From: JAAZNF01 sp964561025
GTDB lineage: Bacteria > Myxococcota > B64-G9
Assembly (NCBI GenBank): GCA_964561025.1
Contig: CAZLNM010000011.1
Location: forward strand, 1 to 64,000
Length of the DNA stretch: 64,000 nucleotides
Direction of reading: 5' to 3'
Part shown: piece by piece, positions 44,076-52,902 of the stretch
How the letters are laid out: the number at the start of each line of letters is the position of its first letter
How positions within the stretch are numbered: position 1 is the stretch's first letter
Made by a program: the position numbers and the translations under genes
The notes under the pieces: generated by a model
Database searches by the model: none
Told to the model about the DNA's origin: nothing
What the model saw: only the letters and a program-made list of their open reading frames with translations

Positions 44076-45809
44076 TCAGTCCGAGCCGAGCGGGAGCCGG
44101 CACTGGGGCCGGCTTTCGAGCCAGGCGTGCCCGGTCGCGATCATGCGCTCGGCGGCGTCTTGTTCGAGCGCGCGCAGGCCCGGATGGCCGGGATGGCGGG
44201 CCAGGCCGCGGCCCGCAGCGAGCAAGGAAAGCTCCGGCTCGCCGGAGAGAAGATGCGCCCGGCCCAGCGAGAGGAACAGGGCCGGTCCCCCGTCCACCCG
44301 CGCCTCGATCTGGGAGAGCCAGCGGGCCGCCTCCTCCCCCTCGCCGCGAAGCAGGAGCAGCTGGCTCAAGATCCAGCGCACCGAAAACCCGTCCAGGTAG
44401 GTCCAGTAGCGCCGCCGGTCGATCGAGAGCGCCGCGCGGCAGGCGCGCTCCGCCCCGGCGTGCTTTCCTTCGATGGCCAGGGCGAAGGCCAAATTGTTCC
44501 AGCACTCGGCGCAGTTCGGCTCGTCCTCGACCGCCTCGGCAAACAGGCGCGCCTCGTTTCCCCAGGCGGCGGCGCGCACATTGGAAAACACCCCCAGCAA
44601 GCCGAGGAATGCCAGGGCGGCAGCGACCAGGATCCGGCGCAACGCGCTCGCATGAACCCGCCCAAGAAGTTTGTGAAAGAGCACCACGGCAGCGAGTTCG
44701 GCGAAGGCGGCCGGCACGTACAGGTACCGCTCGCCGCGCGGCTGGAGCAGAGGCCAGAGCTGGCTTACCGGCAGGATGGCCAGCAGGAAGGCAAGAGCCG
44801 AAAACAATAACCGCCCGTCGCGACGCGTTCGAAATCCCAGCCACAACCAGGCTGAAATAAGCGCAAGTCCCGAAAGCCCGAGCAGCGTCGGCCCGGCCAC
44901 GATCTCCACGGTGTCGGCGAGCCGCAGCCCGACGGGAAAGAAGCTCTGGAGCACGTTTTCGCCGAAGACATGGAGCCGGGTCCAGAACCCTGCCGCCGCC
45001 GGCGCCGGCCCCGCGCCGACGCCTCCGACGACGAGCAAGCGGTAGGCCACCGCCAGGCCGGCCCCGAGCATGGTCCAGATGCCTGCGCGTAACGCCTTGC
45101 GTAATCCGCCGCTCCCCTCCTTGGGCACCGACCAGAAGTACAGGGCGGGAAGGAGCGCGGCCACCACCCCGGACTCCTTGGAGAACACCGCCAGCATGGC
45201 GAGAACGACCGACAGGGCGCGCAGCGCGACGGGGTGGCGCGAGCGCGGACCGCGCACACAACACCAGAAGGCCAGCAGGCCGAACAGGCCCCACAGCGAG
45301 TCCGAACGGGCGCTCACCCAGCACACCGTCTCGACGTGCTGCGGCGCCAGCGCGTGCCACAGGGCGATGGCCGCGGCCCACAACCGGTGTTCCCGCCCGA
45401 TGACCTCCAGCGCCACCCAGTACAGGGCCAGGCAGAACAGGAAGTGGAGGAGCACGTTGGAGAGGTGGAAACTCCAGGGTTGGCCGTTGCCGGTCTGCCA
45501 GTCGAGGCCGTAGCTTACGGCCTTGATGGGCCGAAAGTACCCGGTGCCGCCCGGGCGGGAAGACACGGCCTCCTCGCGGGCGATGGTTACCGCCTGGCCT
45601 TTGATGTGGGTCCAGAAGCGGCCGGCCTGGCCGAGCGTCTTCGGCACCAGCCCGCCACCCTCGATCTCGGCGTGGTCGGTCCAGACGTAGGGGAAGCGGA
45701 GCGCCTGCCCGTACACGGCGCCGACGGCCGCACCGCACAGGAGAATCACGACGAGGTGAAAGCGCCCGGCGGGGCTCACGCGCTCCTCCCGCGAACGATT
45801 GTCCTTCAT
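44076..45809 (-). CDS. GT-C-type membrane protein, TMTC/O-mannosyltransferase-like, with TPR-like tail
   Basis: About 577 aa from the ATG at 45809; a GTG at 45839 would add ten residues. Around ten transmembrane helices. An early periplasmic loop carries an acidic motif (YVWTDHAEIEGGG), followed by YFRPIKAVSYGLDWQ and HLSNVLLHFLFCLALYWVAL, a pattern shared with TMTC-like and related GT-C glycosyltransferases that use lipid-linked sugars. The C-terminal ~170 residues contain TPR-like helices (CWNNLAFALAIEGKHAGAERACRAAL). Acceptor and sugar are unknown. Divergent from the TonB-like gene. Confidence 0.7.
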   Translation of the reverse strand: MKDNRSREERVSPAGRFHLVVILLCGAAVGAVYGQALRFPYVWTDHAEIEGGGLVPKTLGQAGRFWTHIKGQAVTIAREEAVSSRPGGTGYFRPIKAVSYGLDWQTGNGQPWSFHLSNVLLHFLFCLALYWVALEVIGREHRLWAAAIALWHALAPQHVETVCWVSARSDSLWGLFGLLAFWCCVRGPRSRHPVALRALSVVLAMLAVFSKESGVVAALLPALYFWSVPKEGSGGLRKALRAGIWTMLGAGLAVAYRLLVVGGVGAGPAPAAAGFWTRLHVFGENVLQSFFPVGLRLADTVEIVAGPTLLGLSGLALISAWLWLGFRTRRDGRLLFSALAFLLAILPVSQLWPLLQPRGERYLYVPAAFAELAAVVLFHKLLGRVHASALRRILVAAALAFLGLLGVFSNVRAAAWGNEARLFAEAVEDEPNCAECWNNLAFALAIEGKHAGAERACRAALSIDRRRYWTYLDGFSVRWILSQLLLLRGEGEEAARWLSQIEARVDGGPALFLSLGRAHLLSGEPELSLLAAGRGLARHPGHPGLRALEQDAAERMIATGHAWLESRPQCRLPLGSD

Positions 45810-45854
45810 CTTGGCGCATGACACAAACGGATTCGCCACCGCTTCGAGGTGTTT

Positions 45855-45887
45855 TTGACGCCCGAAAGGGCCGATGTTACGTATAAT
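45855..45887 (+). promoter_or_regulatory. Candidate sigma-70-type promoter for the TonB-like gene
   Basis: TTGACG at 45855-45860, then TACGTA at 45878-45883 after 17 nt, overlapping an exact TATAAT at 45882-45887. The ribosome site GGAGGAA and the ATG at 45908 follow closely, so the leader would be short. Confidence 0.45.
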
Positions 45888-45907
45888 AGAGCAGGAGGAA
45901 GCGGCGC

Positions 45908-47212
45908 ATGTCGCGGCGGCACAGAACCCGGCTGGATCCTCTGGTGGTGGCCTTCCTGGCCGCCCTCCTGATCCACGCCCAGCTGCTGTTCTCCGACCTG
46001 GTGCCGTCGCTGTACTCCCTGTGGACGCGCATCGCGCCCACGCACAACCCGACGCCGCCCCGGCAGGTGGAGCGCGTGGCCCTCCCCGCCTCGCAGTGGG
46101 ACGCCAACCGGGCGCTGCTGCCGCCGTCGGCGCGGCTGCTGCAGCGGGACTCGAGCGCGCAGGCCGCCGCGGCCACGCCCCGGGCGGAGACGCCCCGGCC
46201 GGCGGAGCCGCCCAAGGTGGAGGCCGAGAAGCCCAAGCCCGACAACTCCCGGCTCGACGGCCAGGTGGTGGACGTGGCGCCCACCGCGGACAACCGGCCG
46301 CCCAAGAACGCCCGTTTCCTGTCCGAGCACAACACCCGCGTGGAGAAGGAGACGGTCTCGCGCCACCGGCGCGCCGACTACGGAGTGGCCCAGCCCCACC
46401 CCACCATGGCGCGCGTCACCACCGGGCCGGTGGAGCGCGCCGAGAAGACCGGCGATGCGCCCTTCGCCATCTTCTTGCAGAAGGCCGGCACCGGCCAGGC
46501 GGGGGAGAAGAAGGGCCGGGGCTTCGCCCTGGAGATCCCCGACATCGAGCGCCGGGCCGGCCTCGATCTCAAGCTCAAGCTGGGCGGCGAGGGGCCGGCG
46601 ACCGAGCAGGCGGCCTCCGACCGGGTGCGCGGCAACTCCGACCGGTTGCGCCTGAACCCGGGCGGCGGCGAAGCGGGCGAGGAGCCGCCCGGCGAGGGCG
46701 GGCAGGACGACCGCACGCTCTCCATGCTCAAGCGCGCCGACCCGGGCAAGCTGGCCATGGTGTCCGGGGCGCCGGCCAACGACCACATCACCGGGCTCCC
46801 CGAGGGCGAGGAGACCCTGCTCAACACCCGCGAGTTCAAGTACGCCACCTTCTTCAACCGGGTGAAACGCGGGGTGAGCAACCACTGGAACCCGGCCCGG
46901 GTGTACATGGAGCGCGACCCGTACGGCAACATCTACGGGGTGCGCGACCGCTACACCGTGCTCAACGTAGAATTGGATTCGGGCGGGGCGGTGGCCGACA
47001 TGAACGTGGCGCACTCGTGCGGGCTGGACTTCCTCGACGAGGAGGCCATGGCGGCGTTCCGCAAGGCCTCGCCCTTCCCCAACCCGCCCGCCGGGCTGCT
47101 CGACGAGCGGGGGCGCATCGCCTTCCAGTTCGGCTTCTACTTCGAGATCGGCGACCGGCCGGCGGTGCGCGTGTTCCGCTCCGGCGGCTACCCCCCGCCC
47201 CCGGTGCGATGA
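45908..47212 (+). CDS. TonB/TolA-like protein (energy-transducer type)
   Basis: 434 aa. One N-terminal transmembrane anchor (LVVAFLAALLIHAQLLFSDLV), a long Pro/Arg/Glu-rich periplasmic linker (PRPAEPPKVEAEKPKPDNS) and a C-terminal domain of about 110 residues with TonB-like order: FFNRVKRGVSNHWNPARVYMERD, YTVLNVELDSGGAVADMNVAHSCGLDFLDEEAMAAFRKASPFPNPP. These resemble the TonB/TolA C-terminal domain, which links inner-membrane motors to outer-membrane receptors or Pal. No exbB/exbD or tolQ/R genes are in the window, so its motor partner is unknown. Confidence 0.75.
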   Translation: MSRRHRTRLDPLVVAFLAALLIHAQLLFSDLVPSLYSLWTRIAPTHNPTPPRQVERVALPASQWDANRALLPPSARLLQRDSSAQAAAATPRAETPRPAEPPKVEAEKPKPDNSRLDGQVVDVAPTADNRPPKNARFLSEHNTRVEKETVSRHRRADYGVAQPHPTMARVTTGPVERAEKTGDAPFAIFLQKAGTGQAGEKKGRGFALEIPDIERRAGLDLKLKLGGEGPATEQAASDRVRGNSDRLRLNPGGGEAGEEPPGEGGQDDRTLSMLKRADPGKLAMVSGAPANDHITGLPEGEETLLNTREFKYATFFNRVKRGVSNHWNPARVYMERDPYGNIYGVRDRYTVLNVELDSGGAVADMNVAHSCGLDFLDEEAMAAFRKASPFPNPPAGLLDERGRIAFQFGFYFEIGDRPAVRVFRSGGYPPPPVR

Positions 47213-47266
47213 ATCATGACAACGGGCTCAAGCAGCGACCCCGTTTGGGCGACCTCTGGGAAAACC

Positions 47267-47284
47267 CCCGGGCCTGTCCCCGGG
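47267..47284 (-). repeat. GGGGACAGGCCC palindromic element
   Basis: CCCGGGCCTGTCCCCGGG, nearly self-complementary, in the 208-nt gap after the TonB-like gene. The bottom strand (CCGGGGACAGGCCCGG) matches an element at 58166 and, in part, one at 58313. It is similar in style to REP sequences. Nothing else is recognised in 47213-47420. Confidence 0.45.
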
Positions 47285-47420
47285 AAATGACATTGCAAAT
47301 CAACACGTTAGGACGAGCCTTGCGGCTTTTCGCAACGCTGCGTCTACGCGCCGAACTCGATTTTCAGCAAGACCCCCGAAAGTGAACATTCCCGCAAGAC
47401 ACCAAAGATGACGCCAGGCT

Positions 47421-48926
47421 TTACTTACGCGCCTTGGCCTCGTCCCCGGCCGGGCCGGTCCAGCGCAGCACCGGCTCGCGGGCGGCCTGCACCTCGTCGA
47501 GGCGGCCCACCACGGTGTGGTGCGGCGCGTGGTGCAGGCTCTCCGGGTCTTTCCTGGCTTCTTCCAGGATGGCCAGCACGGCCGCGGCGTACTCGTCGAG
47601 GGTCTCGGGCGACTCGGTCTCGGTGGGCTCGACCATGAAGGCGCCGTGCACCACCAGCGGGAAGTACACCGTGGGCGGGTGGAAGCCGTAGTCCAGCAGG
47701 CGCTTGGCCACGTCCAGCGTGCTCACCCCCGCCTCCTCGAAGGCCGCATCCGAGAAGATCACCTCGTGCAGCGAGCGCTCCGGGCGGGCCACCGGCAGGT
47801 GCTTCTCTAAGCGGGCGCGCAGGTAGTTGGCGTTGAGCACCGCCATCTCGCACACCCGGCGCAGGTTCTCGGGCCCGAGCTCGCGGATGTAGGCCCAGGC
47901 GCGGATCAGCACCCCGAAGTTGCCGTAGAAGGCCTTCAGGCGGCCGATGCTGTGCGGCCGCTCGTGGACCAGCCGGAAGCCCTCCGGGCGCTTCTCCACC
48001 CGCGGCACGGGGAGGAACGGCGCAAGCTTCTCGCACACGCCCACCGGCCCCGCGCCCGGCCCGCCGCCGCCGTGCGGGGTGGAGAAGGTCTTGTGCAGGT
48101 TGAACTGCATCACGTCCACGCCCATGTCGCCGGGGCGGGCGCGTCCCACGAGCGAGTTCAGGTTGGCCCCGTCGCAGTACACCAGGCCGCCCTTCTCGTG
48201 GACGAGGCGCGCGATCTCGCCGATGTGCCGCTCGAAGAGGCCGAGCGTGTTGGGGTTGGTGAGCATCACCGCCGCCACGCTGTCGTCCATGACCTGGGCC
48301 ACCGCCGCCGGCTCCAGGATGCCGGCAGCGCCGGACTCGATCTCCACCACGTCGTAGCCGGCCAGCCGCGAGGAGGCCGGGTTGGTGCCGTGGGCGGTGT
48401 CGGGGATCAGGACTTTCTTGCGCACGTTGCCCTGGGCGCGGTGGTAGGCGCGGATCATCTTGACGCCGGTGAGCTCGCCGTGGGCTCCGGCCGCCGGCTG
48501 GAGCGTGACCGCGGGAAAGCCGGAGATCTCGCAAAGCAGCCGCTCCAGCTCCCACCACAGCTCGAGCGCGCCCTGGCACAGCTCCTCGGGCGTGTAGGGG
48601 TGCAGATCGGCGAACCCCGCCGCGCGGGCGAGCTTTTCGTTGAGGCGCGGGTTGTACTTCATGGTGCAGGAGCCGAGCGGGTACATGCCGACGTCCACCG
48701 AGTGGTTCCAGTTCGAGAGCCGGGTAAAGTGCCGCACCACGGTGGGCTCGTCCACCTCTGGGAGCGCAAGCTCGCTCTTGCGCAGGAGGTCTTCCGGAAT
48801 GTCGGCCAGGGACTCGGCCGGGCCGAAGGGCCGGGGCAGCGAGCAGCCGCGCCGGCCGGGACGGGAGCGCTCGAAGATGACCGGTTCGCGATGGGCGATG
48901 CCGCGGAGTTCCTCGGGGCGGTTCAT
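47421..48926 (-). CDS. gcvPB: Glycine dehydrogenase (decarboxylating), subunit 2
   Basis: 501 aa, the C-terminal half of P-protein as a separate polypeptide. It holds the pyridoxal-phosphate lysine in NLHKTFSTPHGGGGPG (K279), along with SVDVGMYPLGSCTMKYNP and IPDTAHGTNPASS. With subunit 1 it decarboxylates glycine and passes the aminomethyl group to the lipoyl arm of H-protein. It starts 7 nt after gcvPA and is the last gene of the gcvH-gcvPA-gcvPB operon. The two-subunit form is usual outside the enterics. Confidence 0.97.
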   Translation of the reverse strand: MNRPEELRGIAHREPVIFERSRPGRRGCSLPRPFGPAESLADIPEDLLRKSELALPEVDEPTVVRHFTRLSNWNHSVDVGMYPLGSCTMKYNPRLNEKLARAAGFADLHPYTPEELCQGALELWWELERLLCEISGFPAVTLQPAAGAHGELTGVKMIRAYHRAQGNVRKKVLIPDTAHGTNPASSRLAGYDVVEIESGAAGILEPAAVAQVMDDSVAAVMLTNPNTLGLFERHIGEIARLVHEKGGLVYCDGANLNSLVGRARPGDMGVDVMQFNLHKTFSTPHGGGGPGAGPVGVCEKLAPFLPVPRVEKRPEGFRLVHERPHSIGRLKAFYGNFGVLIRAWAYIRELGPENLRRVCEMAVLNANYLRARLEKHLPVARPERSLHEVIFSDAAFEEAGVSTLDVAKRLLDYGFHPPTVYFPLVVHGAFMVEPTETESPETLDEYAAAVLAILEEARKDPESLHHAPHHTVVGRLDEVQAAREPVLRWTGPAGDEAKARK

Positions 48927-48933
48927 GGCGGCC

Positions 48934-50283
48934 TCACTTTCCCGCGAGCGCCTTCGCGTAGGCGTCGACTTGCTCGGCGGTGTTGGCCTCGGTCACCGAC
49001 ACCAGCACATGGTCGGAAAGCTCCGGGTAGAAACGCGAAAGAGGCAGCCCGCCCAGGATGCCGGCCTGGCGCAGGCGGCTCAGCGCCTTCTCGGCGCCGC
49101 CGTCGATCTTTATGCAGAACTCGTTGAAGAAGGGGGCGGCGAAGGCCCGGCGCACCCCGGCGACCGCGCTGAAGCGCTGCATGGCCGCGCGGGCGTTCTG
49201 GGCGTTTGTGCGCGAAAGCTCGGCGAACCCCGCCTTGCCCAGCAGCGCGAGGTGGATGCACGAGGCCAGCGCGCACAGGCCCTCGTTCGAGCAGATGTTG
49301 GATGTCGCGCGCGCCCGGCGGATGTGCTGTTCGCGGGTGGCCAGGGTGAGCACGTAGCCGGTGCGGCCCTGCGCGTCGCGGGTGCGGCCCACCAGGCGGC
49401 CGGGCATCTGCCACAGGTGCTTCTCGAAGCTGCCGAAGAGCCCCAGCCCGGGGCCGCCGAAGCCCGGCCCGCCGGCGAGGCCCATCCCCTCGCCGGTGAC
49501 GATGTCGGCGCCCTGGGCGCCGGGGGCCTCGACGAGCCCGAGCGCCACCGGCTCGAGGCAGCACACCACGAGCAGCGCCCCGGCGCGGTGGGCCAGCTCG
49601 GCGATCTTCGGCACCGGCTCGAGGCAGCCCAGGAAGTTCGGCTGCTGGATCACCACCGCCGCGGTGGAGGCGTCGAGGCGCTTCTCCAGCGCGGCCAGAT
49701 CGGTCCGCCCGTCCGCACCGAATGGGACCTCGTCGAGCGGGCAGTCGCAGTCGCCCAGGTAGGTCTGGCAGGTGGCCCGCACCTCGGGGTGCAGCGCGCG
49801 CGCAAGCAACGTGCGCGAGCGCTTCTTCTGCACGCGCCGGGCCATCAGCACGGCCTCGGCGGTGGCGGAGGCCCCGTCGTACATGGAGGCGTTCACCACC
49901 TCCACGCCCAGCACGGCGGCCCACTGACTCTGGAACTCGAAGATGGCCTGGAGCGTCCCCTGGCTCACCTCGGGCTGATAGGGTGTGTAGGCGGTGAAGA
50001 ACTCCCCGCGCAAGAGGAGCTGGTCCACCGCCGCCGGCAGGTGGTGCAGCGGCGCCCCGGCGCCCAGAAAGACCGCCATGCGGCTGGCGGCGCCCTGGTT
50101 TTTCCCGGCCAGCGAGGCGAAGTGCCGCTCCAGGGAGGCCTCGTCGAGCGCGGGCGGCAGTTTCAAAGGAGAGCGGAGGCGGAACTCGGCGGGGATGGTC
50201 TCGAACAGATCGTCCACCCGCTCAACCCCCACCGCTTGCAGCATGCGTCGGACATCCTCATCCGTGTGGGGGATGTAGCGCAT
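48934..50283 (-). CDS. gcvPA: Glycine dehydrogenase (decarboxylating), subunit 1
   Basis: 449 aa, the N-terminal half of P-protein. It opens MRYIPHTDEDVRRMLQAVGV and contains FFTAYTPYQPEVSQGTLQAIFEFQ, NASMYDGASATAEA and RMPGRL-like QMPGRLVGRTRD, all typical of this subunit. It forms a heterotetramer with gcvPB; the PLP lysine is on the partner. It begins 12 nt after gcvH in the same direction, with an AGGAGGTTCCC-type ribosome site. Confidence 0.97.
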   Translation of the reverse strand: MRYIPHTDEDVRRMLQAVGVERVDDLFETIPAEFRLRSPLKLPPALDEASLERHFASLAGKNQGAASRMAVFLGAGAPLHHLPAAVDQLLLRGEFFTAYTPYQPEVSQGTLQAIFEFQSQWAAVLGVEVVNASMYDGASATAEAVLMARRVQKKRSRTLLARALHPEVRATCQTYLGDCDCPLDEVPFGADGRTDLAALEKRLDASTAAVVIQQPNFLGCLEPVPKIAELAHRAGALLVVCCLEPVALGLVEAPGAQGADIVTGEGMGLAGGPGFGGPGLGLFGSFEKHLWQMPGRLVGRTRDAQGRTGYVLTLATREQHIRRARATSNICSNEGLCALASCIHLALLGKAGFAELSRTNAQNARAAMQRFSAVAGVRRAFAAPFFNEFCIKIDGGAEKALSRLRQAGILGGLPLSRFYPELSDHVLVSVTEANTAEQVDAYAKALAGK

Positions 50284-50295
50284 GGGAACCTCCTG

Positions 50296-50685
50296 TTACT
50301 TGGACTCCTCCTTCACGTGCTTCTGGTAGGCGGCGGCGTCCATCAACGAGTCGAGCTCGGCGGGGTTGCTCATCTCGATGCGCACCATCCAGCCCTCCTC
50401 GTAGGGCTCCTCGTTGATGTTCTCCGGGGTGTCGAGCAGCGGCTCGTTGATCTCCACCACCTTGCCGGAGACGGGGGCGAAGACCTCGCTGGAGGCCTTG
50501 ACGCTCTCCACGGCGCCGAGCGGCTCGTCCTTGTGGACCTCGTCGCCCTCGCCGGGCAGCTCCACGTTGACGATGTCCCCCAGCTCCTCCTGGGCGTAGT
50601 CGGTGATGCCCATGGTGGCCACCTGGCCGTCCACCTTCACCCACTCGTGCTCCTTCGTGTACTTGAGATCCGCCGGAATGTTCAT
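50296..50685 (-). CDS. gcvH: Glycine cleavage system H protein
   Basis: 129 aa, full length. The lipoyl-bearing lysine is K63 in ESVKASSEV, preceded by DYAQEELGDIVNVELPG, the standard H-protein sequence. It shuttles the methylamine intermediate between P-, T- and L-proteins. First gene of the operon; gcvT is not in the window, so the T-protein must be encoded elsewhere. The ATG has GGAGG in place and a good promoter lies upstream. Confidence 0.98.
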   Translation of the reverse strand: MNIPADLKYTKEHEWVKVDGQVATMGITDYAQEELGDIVNVELPGEGDEVHKDEPLGAVESVKASSEVFAPVSGKVVEINEPLLDTPENINEEPYEEGWMVRIEMSNPAELDSLMDAAAYQKHVKEESK

Positions 50686-50721
50686 GCGCTGCCCTCCGGG
50701 TTATTTCCAAAGGCCCCGGCT

Positions 50722-50749
50722 ATCGTAGTCGAAGATACTTGGTCGTCAA
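50722..50749 (-). promoter_or_regulatory. Candidate sigma-70-type promoter of gcvH-gcvPA-gcvPB
   Basis: On the minus strand: TTGACG (plus 50744-50749), 16-nt spacer, TACGAT (plus 50722-50727), about 37 nt before the gcvH ATG. I see no glycine riboswitch in the short leader. Confidence 0.5.
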
Positions 50750-50767
50750 GAGAAAACGGCGCGCCCG

Positions 50768-52735
50768 TCACGGCCCCACGGACGGAGGCGGGGCGGCGAA
50801 CAGGCTCTGGAGGAACTGACCGTAGTGGGCGCGGGCGGTGGCGTTCTGGAACACCGCGAAGTGTCCGTCCTGGGGGTACTGCACCAGCACCGCGGTGAGC
50901 GCCGCGCCCGCGGGCGAGGTGGCGTTGCCGCGCACCGGTGGCGGCAGGGCCGGCCGGCCGGCGAGCTCCATGGCCGGGACGGCGCGGGCCACGGGCTGCA
51001 TGAGCGAGCATCCCGCCGCGACGGCCAGGGCCTCGGTCTGGTCCGGCGGGCAGTACTCGTCGAGCAACCCCTCCGAGAAGTACACGCTGAGCGGCTGTCT
51101 CCCCGGCGGGCCGGAGAGGAAGCGCGGGGCGTAGTTGAGCGGGTCGGCGCGCTCGGCGAAGGCCTGGAAGAGGTTCAGCGCGGGATGATCCAGGTCGAGC
51201 TCGGCGTCGACGAGGCCGAAGCCGAGCACGACCAGCTCGCGGATGTTCACCGGCGCGGTCTTCTCCAGGATGGCCTGGCCCAGCCCGCCGCCGGCCCCGG
51301 AGAGCACCGCCCCGGCCACGTCCCCGGCCACCCCGAGCCAGATGGGGCCGGTGAGCCCGCCCTGGCTGTGGCCGAAGAAGGCCGCCTTCTCCCCGTCGAG
51401 GCACAGCGCCACGCCGGTGGGGCTGACCGCGGCCGGAACGCAAAGGTCTCGCACCAGCCGGCGCAGCACCAGGAGATCGACCGCGCCCTGGCGGAAGTTA
51501 TCGCGCATGGCCAGGATGTTGTAGAAGTTGAAGGTGATCAGCGACTCGTCCCGGCCCCAGGGGTTGCGCGCGCCGTGCAGCGGCTGATCCAGGCCGATGG
51601 AGGCGATGCCAGCGCGGGCCAGGAGCGGCGCCGGATCGTTGGCCCCATCGAAGTGCGAAAAGCGGTCGCCGCCGGTGCCGTGGGCCTGGAGCACCACCGG
51701 AAAGCCCGCGGCGGGAGCGCTCGAGCGCGGGATGGCCAGGGCGAAGGGCGCCCGCTCGATCCGCTGGACCACGGGCCGCCCCTGGTCATCGAACACGAAG
51801 CCCCCGCCGCCGGTGAAGTCGGGCGGCTCGCCGGCCTGGAACTGCGGCAGATCGACGTTGCCCTCGAAGAGCCAGGCGTCCGCCTGCGTCGAGCGGAGCT
51901 GAATGTCGTACGCGCGCGGCGCCTCCATCCCGGCCACGAAGTCGCGCAGGCGATCCATCTCCGAGAGCACGTCCTGGGTGTCGAACACGGACAGCGCGGC
52001 CACCTCCCCGCGCGCGAGCCCGAGCCGTTCGAGCTGCGAGAACACCGGCTGGTGCTGCTCCCAGTACGCGCGCAGCGTCGCGTCCTCGGGGGTCGCGGCG
52101 TACTTGGTGCGCTCGAAGGCCTCCCAGGCGCCCAGGCGCTCGCCGGCCAGGTCCCGCACATGCCGCGTCACCACCAGGGCGTAGCGCGCGGCGGGACGGA
52201 GCGGAAATCCCAGCACGGGCCGGACCACCAACGTCCGCGCCGGCGTGAACTGCCGTTCGGTGGAGAGGTAGCGCACGGAGATCGGCGTCCGCTCGAGCGC
52301 GGCGTCGCCGTCCCGGGTCGGGATACGGACCAGGAAGACGGTGGCGTCGTCTCGCAGCGACGAGGCCGGATCGGCCGGGAGGCTCGCCGGATCCAGCTCG
52401 CCGTCGAAGGTGACGTAGATGGCCTGGTTGGTGCCGAAACCCACCGTCTCGCGGCCGATGAGCTCGATGGCGTCGCGCAGCATCGAGCTCGGCGCGGGGT
52501 TGGGAAAGCCTGAAAGGTCGAGCCGGCCGTCGGGGAGCCGCCGGGCGTTGGCCGGCCAGGGCCGGGCGAAGAAGTCGGCGCTGGTCACGTCGAAGCGCGC
52601 CGCGGTGCCGAAGATGGCGCACCCGCTCGCGGGGCAGGCGCCCTGGTAGCCGGAATCGCTCGCCCCACAGCCCGCGGCGAGCAGCCCCGGACCCACCATC
52701 AGGGCGGCGACGAGAGCCAATGGAAGCCGGTCCAT
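50768..52735 (-). CDS. Alpha/beta-hydrolase lipoprotein, virulence-factor-lipase-like
   Basis: 655 aa. Start at ATG 52735 with a lipoprotein signal (MDRLPLALVAALMVGPGLLAAGC). The N-terminal ~250 residues resemble the Ig-like/SbsA-type region found before the catalytic domain of bacterial virulence-factor lipases (TSADFFARPWPANARRLPDGRLDLSGFP). The C-terminal half is an alpha/beta hydrolase: VVLQAHGTGGDR oxyanion-side strand, nucleophile elbow GHSQGG, and a late acid/His region (VLVQYPQDGHFAVFQN). It should hydrolyse esters at the cell surface; substrate unknown. Long in-frame extension upstream crosses hairpin copy M and is rejected. Confidence 0.82.
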   Translation of the reverse strand: MDRLPLALVAALMVGPGLLAAGCGASDSGYQGACPASGCAIFGTAARFDVTSADFFARPWPANARRLPDGRLDLSGFPNPAPSSMLRDAIELIGRETVGFGTNQAIYVTFDGELDPASLPADPASSLRDDATVFLVRIPTRDGDAALERTPISVRYLSTERQFTPARTLVVRPVLGFPLRPAARYALVVTRHVRDLAGERLGAWEAFERTKYAATPEDATLRAYWEQHQPVFSQLERLGLARGEVAALSVFDTQDVLSEMDRLRDFVAGMEAPRAYDIQLRSTQADAWLFEGNVDLPQFQAGEPPDFTGGGGFVFDDQGRPVVQRIERAPFALAIPRSSAPAAGFPVVLQAHGTGGDRFSHFDGANDPAPLLARAGIASIGLDQPLHGARNPWGRDESLITFNFYNILAMRDNFRQGAVDLLVLRRLVRDLCVPAAVSPTGVALCLDGEKAAFFGHSQGGLTGPIWLGVAGDVAGAVLSGAGGGLGQAILEKTAPVNIRELVVLGFGLVDAELDLDHPALNLFQAFAERADPLNYAPRFLSGPPGRQPLSVYFSEGLLDEYCPPDQTEALAVAAGCSLMQPVARAVPAMELAGRPALPPPVRGNATSPAGAALTAVLVQYPQDGHFAVFQNATARAHYGQFLQSLFAAPPPSVGP

Positions 52736-52752
52736 GAACCGCGACGGCCGGT

Positions 52753-52794
52753 GTGCGCGAACGCGCTGGCTCCGGGGGCCCCGCGTTCGCGCAC
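52753..52794 (+). repeat. Variable-arm hairpin repeat, copy M (perfect arms)
   Basis: Arms GTGCGCGAACGCG / CGCGTTCGCGCAC (13 of 13 paired), loop CTGGCTCCGGGGGCCC. The arm sequence is quite different from copies A and D yet fully paired. It lies between the lipase-like gene and the methyltransferase gene. Confidence 0.8.
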
Positions 52795-52902
52795 CGGGGC
52801 AGAACCGGACCACGCTTGCCTGCGTCGATGGATCTTCAGATCCGGTCGCTCGGCAAGGCGACAGGCACCCCTCCGAGAGAAGGCTCTTTGGGATCATGAC
52901 GC

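Noticed and set aside
50686..50767. Glycine riboswitch before gcvH
   Set aside because: The leader between the candidate promoter and the ATG is under 40 nt, too short for the aptamer, and no matching core is seen.
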